In this document: in pieces, positions 57,878 through 64,000 of the stretch
How positions within the stretch are numbered: position 1 is the stretch's first letter
Layout of the letters: every line of letters begins with the position of its first letter
Source: Ryuthela nishihirai
Taxonomy: Eukaryota > Arthropoda > Arachnida > Araneae > Heptathelidae
Assembly: GCA_038380435.1 (NCBI GenBank)
Contig: JAWZYU010000017.1
Span: 27,152,483 to 27,216,482 of the forward strand
Direction of reading: 5' to 3'
DNA length: 64,000 nucleotides
Translations under genes and position numbers: made by a program
The notes under the pieces: model-generated
The model's database searches: none
The model's input: the letters and a program-made list of their open reading frames with translations, nothing else
What the model was told of the DNA's origin: nothing

Positions 57878-58091
57878 GGCCGTCCCGTGGCCGAGTGGAT
57901 AGTGGGGCTTGGCTACTGATCTACGGGACCTGGGTTCGAGCCCCTGATAAGGCATAGATGTATGTGTCATTTTTCTGCTTAGGTCCTGCCATCCTCTCAG
58001 ACCTTCTACTGTGGCATATAAATTGACAGGCTCCTGTCAGACCTCTGTGGCAAGCAGCTGCTTGAGGGGGTATTTATTTATTTATTATTTT
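57878..58091 (+). mobile_element. SINE-B, complete, 14-bp target duplication
   Basis: Flanked by TATATGTGGGGTCA at 57864-57877 and 58092-58105. Head GGCCGTCCCGTGGCCGAGTG, both palindromes exact, tail (TATTT)n. The best reference copy of the family here. Confidence 0.96.
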
Positions 58092-58307
58092 TATATGTGG
58101 GGTCATCCATAATTCTGCATAATCATTTTAGCCCAATTTTATACGCACTTCATCCTATATAGCACACCTTAACGCCTGGCCGCCGCTTTCGTGTTCATAA
58201 CATTTAATATTGTGTACATTTTTGTGATCAGAAAACGAGGGAATGGTTATTTGCAAAAATCAAATGCAGCATTTTTGCCCCCCCCCCCCTACCCTTCAAT
58301 CTCTCCC

Positions 58308-58537
58308 TAGCGATGAGTAGCTCAGCCAACAGAGCACTTGGCATGTTATCAGAATGTCGTGGGTTCATATCCAACTGGAGAGACTTTGACTTTCCAAGCT
58401 CATAATCTCAAGGTCCGCCTGAGCAGTGGGTCCCCTTCCCCTAACCTCCTATGATCCCTTGGGGTCCCTGTGACCTAGCCATTTAGCAGAATATGTGCAA
58501 AAATAAGTGCCACTCAGACGTAAAACAACCCAACTCG
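58308..58537 (+). mobile_element. Short SINE-A relative with a different tRNA head
   Basis: The head GATGAGTAGCTCAGCCAACA with box B GGGTTCATATCC differs from the usual head. It then jumps to the last third of the SINE-A body (CAGTGGGTCCCCTTCCCC) and the tail ACGTAAAACAACCCAACTC. Confidence 0.7.
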
Positions 58538-59570
58538 ATAAAATCGATTTTTGACTTCAAACAGAAAAAAGTAGCGAATTCAGTTCGAAGAATCGGAAAA
58601 ACGGAATTTATTCTCTATTCCACGGATGAACATTGTCTTTTGGCGCTTCAATCTCCCATATGATTTCTTTTTTCCTCCTTTCACTTTCTTTTCCCCACTT
58701 TGTCCGATTTTTTTTTTTCGCTTTCGTTTACCCAACAGAAGTGCCAAGACGCTACGAAAATACCCTCACTTTCTCCTTATATATATATATCGAATGTCTC
58801 TTCCTTTCGCAATGCATCTGATAGAAAGAGCCTGCTTCTTGTAACCATTTGCCCCAGTATCGAAGGCAATATCAAAGTTTCATCAGCGGCAGATAGGCTT
58901 CTTCTCTAAAAAAAAAATCTCCCTGGACATTTTCTTTTTTCCTTTTGCCCTTCGCATTCTTCTTTTGTTTGCTGTGTTTAAAATATAGTGTTTGGGGGAT
59001 TTTTCCTTTTTCCTCCTTTTTTTTTTTCCTTCTTAGGCATCCTAGAAGAAGTGGGATCTCCGCTGTCGTCAGAAATAAAATGTTCCAGTTTTTGGTCGAA
59101 ATATTTTATTATAGCTGAAAGGCAGTGAGGAAAGCAGAGCACTTCGCAATGTCTCGAGTAATATAGTGTTTCATATTATTTTATTTTCTGTTTTCGTTCA
59201 AATGTTGGATGGTTTATCTCGATTTGATTCGAGCTTTGAAATGCATCGTCGAAGCTGATTCCCAGATGGAGGGGGAAAAATAGGGGGAGGGGGAAGGAAA
59301 AAAGTATGCTCAACGGAAACGAGGCGAAACGAAACCGATTCGGAAGACGAATCGGCTTGATAAAGATTAATCGAGAGCTCAGAAGGAAAGTTGGAATTGT
59401 CGAAGGAGTTTTGTTGTTGTTTTTGTGTGTGTTCGGAAGAAGATAACGACAGAAACGGGAAAGCAGCAGATTTTTTTATTTTATTTTATTTACAAACTAA
59501 TTTTGGTGCATTTGGTTTATGATTTTACTTTGTAACACAAAAGCAATTTGAACCTCACTGAATTAACCAG
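58538..59570. other. Intergenic, homopurine and homopyrimidine rich
   Basis: Contains long T-rich tracts (58660-58730, 58925-59035) and purine-rich stretches. No gene recognised. Confidence 0.35.
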
Positions 59571-59574
59571 AACT

Positions 59575-59690
59575 GGAGATCGGGAGAAGTGTAATTACGG
59601 GAAAAGGAGGAGGGGAGATGCCAGTAGGAGAGATTGCTTAGAGTAAGTGCGGGAAGATCTTGAGGGATGTAATTGCGGGACTGTCCGATA
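59575..59690. repeat. Minisatellite outlier, two units
   Basis: GGGAAGATCTTGAGGGATG then TAATTGCGGGA matches units of the array at 61695-62110 on the same strand. Confidence 0.6.
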
Positions 59691-59734
59691 TACATAACAC
59701 TGGTCTGCAAAAAAAATTTTTCCCCTCCCATCCA

Positions 59735-59830
59735 AAATATTGTCCGAGTTTTATGTTTTTTGAGGACGCTGAATCCGAATCTGACAGCCGATTTCTTCTA
59801 TCACTTACAGTTTTCTAGAGATATGGGTTT
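59735..59830 (+). repeat. Inverted partner of 60620-60715
   Basis: GAGGACGCTGAATCCGAATC and the next 45 bp match the minus strand at 60620-60715 at about 70 percent. Both probably come from one repeat family. Confidence 0.5.
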
Positions 59831-59899
59831 AATTAAAAAAAAGAAAACGTTATTTTACGCAGAGAAAATAAATATATTTTACCAAATATTTATTTGCAT

Positions 59900-60715
59900 T
59901 ATGAAACGTTAAAGCTGACACTAATAAATCCTGATAGTTGTAAATATTTACACAAAAAATTATTTTGTTGTCTTCTGTCACTATATTTTATCTCTGGAGC
60001 CTCTCGCTGCGGGGCTGGGGCGGGGGCGGCTCAGTCGGTAGCGCGCCAGGCTCGTAATCTGTAGTTCCCAGGTTCGAGTCCTAGCTGGGTCAGCGTTGAG
60101 ATTTATCCCCGCAAAATTCCCCCGCCCTGCCCACGGTCCGTAGGGGACACCGATGGGCTTGGAAAGGCTTCCGTCCGTCGGAAGGGACGTTAAGTCGTAG
60201 CCCCGTGTGCGGGAGAGCCATACCCTGTGCACGTTAAAGAACACGTTGAATGGCCTTGACGGAAGGCTACCATCTGTCTCCCAACAGCTGTTCCAGTGGG
60301 TCCCCTCCCCCAACCTTCTCTGAGCCTTCGGGGTCCATGTGACCTGGCCATTTAGCCCATGGTGTGCAAAAAAGTGCCGCTCAGAGGTAAAACAACCCAA
60401 CCCAAGCCTCTCGCTGCAGGTCCCAATAATAGTCCGCCAACATACTCTCGTTCCATTAGCCGCTATATCGTTTTTCCATTTCGGATATGTCTTGATGGAA
60501 CCTTTCTCCATTCTCATTCGAGACCGCTCCAATCAATTGTGGAAAAAAAAAATCAAATACATCATATATATTCACAAAAAACGTCATTTTCTCAAAAAGA
60601 AAGAAAAAAAAAAAGCCTTCCTTCGAAAATAGTGCATGATAGAGACATTTAGATGCCAGATTAGGATTCAGCACCCGCAAATCTATGAAGTACGCACATT
60701 TTGTTTTGAGGGAGG
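59900..60715 (-). pseudogene. Fragment of an uncharacterised arthropod protein family, split by a SINE
   Basis: On the minus strand the frame reads FFFPQLIGAVSNENGERF, then HQDISEMEKRY, a stop, then WNERMLADYYWDLQRE-like sequence up to 60406. It resumes past the SINE at 60013 as APEIKYSDRRQQNN. I recall similar GERFHQDI...MEKRYQGKW...MLADYCW segments in many arthropod hypothetical proteins, probably transposon-linked; this recall is unverified. The in-frame stop and the SINE make it dead. Confidence 0.6.
60014..60405 (+). mobile_element. SINE-A, complete, 15-bp target duplication
   Basis: Flanked by GCCTCTCGCTGCGGG (59999-60013) and GCCTCTCGCTGCAGG (60406-60420). Near-consensus throughout. 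Confidence 0.96.
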
Positions 60716-60762
60716 ATTTTCATGCAGACCAGGATAATCTAATACAGTCCTCAATCCATAGG

Positions 60763-61058
60763 TGTAGGGTTGGCTCAATTAGTAGCGCTCCAGACTCAAA
60801 ATCGAAAGTTCTAAGGTTCGAGCCCCAACTGTGCAAGCGTTGATAAATTTCTCCGCTAATTCCCATTCTGCCCTCGATGATAAAGGAGGACACCATTAAG
60901 CTTGAGAAGACCGCGGCCGCTTTTCGTCGGATGGAACCTAAAGCCGTGGCCCGTGTGAAGGAGAGCAATATTCTGTATGCGTTAATGAACACTCCTGGAT
61001 GACCTCGACGGGAGGCTTTCGTCTATCTGCTAATAGCTGTATAGTAGATCCCCTTCAC
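60763..61058 (+). mobile_element. SINE-A, diverged, tail missing
   Basis: Head GGTTGGCTCAATTAGTAGCG, box B GGTTCGAGCCCC, body to CCCCTTCACCC, then directly the next SINE. It may have been cut by that insertion; the missing tail was not found beyond it. Confidence 0.85.
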
Positions 61059-61059
61059 C

Positions 61060-61470
61060 CATGGGGCGAGAGTGGCTCAGTTGGTAGGCGCACCAAACTC
61101 GTAATCTGAAGTTCCCAGGTTCGAGTCCCAGCTGGGCCAGCATCGAGATTTATTTCCTCAAAACTCACGTCCTGTCTATGGTTAGTACGGGATATCGATG
61201 GGCTTGGGAAGGTTCCTCGGATGGGACATTAAGCCGTGGCCCCTATGCAAGAGAGCTAGCTATATCCTAAGCACGTTAAAGAACACTCCGAATGGCCCTT
61301 GACGGGAGGCTACTATCTGTCTCCTAACAGCTATTCCAGTGAGTCTCCACCCCTAACCTTCTCTGCGCCTTTGGGGTCTTTGTGCCATTTAACCATTTAA
61401 CCAATTTAACCATTTTTGCCCATTTAACCCAATGTGTGATGCTCAGAGGTAAAGCAACCCCACCTCAATC
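61060..61470 (+). mobile_element. SINE-A with a local expansion
   Basis: Head GAGTGGCTCAGTTGGTAGGC, box B GGTTCGAGTCCC, tail GCTCAGAGGTAAAGCAACCCC. Near the tail CCATTTAACC is multiplied about five times (61384-61430). Confidence 0.9.
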
Positions 61471-61694
61471 CACAAGTTGTACCTCCGTAACCATGGGCTA
61501 TGAGGTTCAGTCAAACTCGGTAATTTTACAGGGGCTATCTACTTAATTTATTCCTATAAAAACGTCTTTAACAGCTGTAGCATTTGGCCACTACTGCCTG
61601 TAGGCTAATCCTAACAAGCTTTTTGTCCCTTTTCAGAGATCTACTGTTCATTATTTGATTTTTTAATTCTCAGTTCCTCATGCCGTTAACATTG
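61471..61694. other. Spacer, nothing recognised
   Basis: No supported feature. Confidence 0.35.
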
Positions 61695-62110
61695 TCAGGT
61701 GAGGGAAAATCATGAGGAAGGAGGGGGGAGTAATAAGAAAGGAGTGAACTACGGTGGACTGACTAGAGAAGGTGAGAAAAAGTCATGAGGGATATAATTA
61801 TGGGAAGGATGGGCTACGGCGAACTGGTCAGAGTAGGTGAGGGGAAAATCACCTAAGCCTATAACTATAAGAAGGGTGGAATGACTACAATGGTCTGCTC
61901 AAAATTGGTGGGGAGAGTTCACTTCCGATATGGCTACGGGGAAACTGTATGTAGGTAGGTGGGTTGGGGATGAACTACTTAGACTACACAAAATAGGTAA
62001 GGGGAAAGCACAAGAAGTGTAACCGTGTGAAATAGAGAGAGCACTGTGGGGTGGGGGTGATACGATGGATTGTCCCAGGGGTGGGTAAGGGGAGATCGCC
62101 TATGTTCAAC
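61695..62110. repeat. Tandem repeat, ~70-90 bp unit, about five diverged copies
   Basis: Units share GGTGAGGGGAAAATCA, then ATAATTATGGGAAGGATGGG and a CTACGGYGRACTG segment. Divergence is high, so the array is old. Confidence 0.7.
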
Positions 62111-62273
62111 AAATTTTAGAGGTGAAGGGCCTTGTTTGGAGAGGAAACCTCCAAATTTAATTTGCCTTTCAATGTTAAATTTAAACATAATATAGTTGTT
62201 AGAAAGATATTAAACTCTCAGAATTTCCTCCACCCAAAAGTGCCATAAAATTTAGACCCTAGTTTAGTTAAGC

Positions 62274-62430
62274 CAGGGCAGGATCTAGGAGTGGGGGGAA
62301 AGGTGTATGCCTCCCACCTCTTTGACAATGATAGCAAGAGAAGCAAAAAATTATTAAACGTGTACATGTTTATTTAATTTTTGAACAAAAATTTTAAAGA
62401 TCTCTGCAAAGTTAGGAAAGTTAGAAAGGA
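62274..62430. mobile_element. Family-C element fragment
   Basis: Starts CAGGGCAGGATCTAGGAG, then GCCTCCCACCTCTTTGACAA and AAAGATCTCTGCAAAG. The far end is not resolved. Confidence 0.5.
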
Positions 62431-62497
62431 CTCAAGAAGGTTGGAACCACTGATTTAAATCAATATTCATAATGTTTGTTTGTTTTTTTTTTTGTTA

Positions 62498-62640
62498 ATG
62501 ACGGGTGGCTTCCGTCTGTCTCCTAACGTTGTCCATTGGATCCCTTCCCTAAATTTCTATGAGTTCTTTTGGTCCTTGTGACCTTGCCATTTCCAAAAGA
62601 ACAAGGAGGATAAAAAAAGTGTCTTTCAGAGGTGAGTTTT
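62498..62640 (+). mobile_element. SINE-A 3' fragment, old
   Basis: GACGGGTGGCTTCCGTCTGTC through CCTTGTGACCTTGCCATTT to TTTCAGAGGTGAG. Only the last third is recognisable. Confidence 0.6.
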
Positions 62641-63216
62641 GATACTAAAAGTTCCGAATTGATGCACATTCGGTATTTGGGAGACAAACCAAGAAAAACA
62701 AAAATTGTACATTCTGATATAAAAGGTGTCATTAATCAGTTCAGTTTCAAAGGATTTTATTTACCTTTGTCTCTTAAAAGAAAGGAAAAAATACCAAGGT
62801 TAAAAAAGAATTCGGAAACCAAAGTCTCATGAATAATATAAATAGTGTGCGAAGAATGGTCAGCAATATGAGCTTTATTTCATTGAAATCGTTGAGACAG
62901 GCTTAAATGTTCTGCTACTAGTGGAAAATGAAGTATCTTATGGAAATCAGATGGAATTCCCATTACGGAACCCTAGACATGAAAAATGTGACTCGAATAA
63001 TCCAATGATGAATTGTAATCAAATTTCTCAGACTGATATGATGAGTAATAATAAAAATTTCATTTGGTTTCAAGCACATATCACATCATGTAAGATCTTA
63101 CATGGAACTTTTTATGATATTTATTTGTTACGAAGCTTTTAATCCGAATTCAAGTATTTTGATTATTGGTCAGTATGGCAGGCTCAAAAATTGCCTTATC
63201 TAGCGGGATTCGAGGT
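62641..63216. other. Intergenic, nothing recognised
   Basis: Short ORFs at 62632 and 62921 without motifs. Confidence 0.35.
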
Positions 63217-63493
63217 GGTTGGGTTGTTTTACCTCTGAGCGGCACTTTTTTGCACACCATGGGCTAAATGGCCAAGTCACATGGACCCCGAAGGCTCAGA
63301 GAAGGTTGGGGGAGGGGACCCACTGGAACAGCTGTTGGGAGACAGATGGTAGCCTCCCGTCAAGGCCATCCAGCGTGTTCTTTAACGTGCACAGGGTATG
63401 GCTCTCCCGCACACGGGGCCACGGCTTAACGTCCCATCCGACGGACGGCGATTACGATCCTGGTGCGCTACTGACTGAGCCACCCCCGCCCCT
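63217..63493 (-). mobile_element. SINE-A with an internal deletion
   Basis: Tail and body are near-consensus to GACGGACGGCG, then it jumps to ATTACGATCCTGGTGCGC in the head; about 115 bp is missing. The head ends CCACCCCCGCCCC. Confidence 0.92.
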
Positions 63494-64000
63494 GGAGAAT
63501 AGCGGCGTACCCAAAGCAGGGGAAAAGCTGGAGTTATAACCCCTACAACCAGCGCTGGAATTGGAAATGGGCTTTTTGAATTAGAGGTACGGCAAAATAC
63601 ATTAATTCTATGAAAAAGCCTTAAAAAAGCTGTCTGAAGATGTTTTTTTTTTGCCACACACATATGCAGTACTTCGGAATGGTGTAGTCCTCAAATGCTT
63701 GTCTAGAATGGCGGGTATTACGCCGGAGATACACAAGTTGTTTTTTTCATCTTCGGAACTAGTGGGGTGCAGTCCTATTGCATCCCCCCATTTCCACAAC
63801 TTCCCACAACCCTCGAGGGTTCGAATTGCATATATTTTTCTAAAAAAGTTCTAAAAAATTAGAGACACAAGCACGTGTCACTGCCCTCCACAAATTCAAA
63901 TATGTAAATCCCTCTCCATTAAAAGTTTCTGTGTATGTCCCTGATGGAGAATAGGGAATGCTCGTTTACAAAGCTAATGAAGCTTTGCCATTTCCCATTT
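63494..64000. other. Right edge with repeat fragments
   Basis: 63915-63935 (TGTGTATGTCCCTGATGG) resembles a family-D end. 63946-64000 shares AATGCTCGTTTACAAA and TTTGCCATTT with 16480-16537. No gene. Confidence 0.4.

Noticed and set aside
1..58100. ORFs containing CHPLRPSTMAYKLTGSCQ near 2400, 6800 and 51700
   Set aside because: They are SINE-B in translation, found wherever the element is intact.
57878..61140. tRNA genes at the box A/box B sequences (for example 51975, 57885, 60030, 61070)
   Set aside because: Each is the head of a SINE, followed by the SINE body; the cloverleaf is not complete and many copies exist.
50565..63539. A recurring ~87-codon ORF beginning MGCFTSERHFFAHHGLNG (50565, 53581, 56771, 63219 and minus-strand copies)
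   Set aside because: It looks like a conserved protein, but it is only the reverse strand of SINE-A read in one frame; older copies of the same element have stops.

Overview
This is eukaryotic nuclear DNA, about two-thirds A+T, almost certainly from an arthropod. Three things point there. A nuclear copy of mitochondrial DNA (52918-53275) keeps trnW, then trnC and trnY on the opposite strand, then the start of cox1, which is the ancestral arthropod gene order. The retroelement at the left end is a jockey-type LINE. The transposon content (mariner with TA targets, Tc1, hAT-like, piggyBac-like) is typical of arthropods. The species cannot be named from the sequence. Rearranged mitochondrial orders, such as those of many spiders, fit less well than horseshoe crabs, hard ticks or crustaceans.

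The window is nearly all repeats and intergenic or intronic DNA. No complete host gene is visible. The best host-gene candidate is one short first coding exon on the minus strand (32045-32110): a Met start, a hydrophobic signal peptide and a GTAAGA splice donor, with a possible 5' leader exon just upstream (32200-32324). Its later exons were not found.

Layout. 1-5060: a decayed jockey LINE on the minus strand (ORF2 endonuclease and reverse transcriptase, ORF1 gag with zinc knuckles, a repeat-bearing 5' region). 5374-14225: non-autonomous DNA transposons, including a fold-back element, a 613-bp TA element nested in a hAT-like element, and a full-length 1.3-kb mariner that landed inside a SINE. 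14480-27000: old SINEs, a 5S rRNA fragment and a TA-flanked MITE. 28074-28774: a palindrome of about 700 bp. 28800-32500: AT-rich DNA ending in the candidate exon. 33000-43000: SINEs, a cox1 numt, a decayed coding tandem repeat, a piggyBac-like element and two copies of a 0.4-kb TIR family. 43200-64000: dense young SINEs, many nested, a 1.2-kb Tc1 pseudogene, the second numt, minisatellites, and a tandem duplication apparently made by recombination between SINEs.

Two tRNA-derived SINE families dominate. SINE-A (about 390 bp, about 30 copies) has a tRNA-like head, a long conserved body and a tail ending AAAACAACCCAACCC. SINE-B (about 210 bp, 15 copies) has a different tRNA-like head and a 3' part with two strong palindromes, followed by a T/A-rich tail. 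Several copies have clear target-site duplications, so both moved by LINE-type retrotransposition. SINE-A copies repeatedly serve as targets for other elements, and that makes the insertion history readable. All family names are from recognition by eye; no database search was run.
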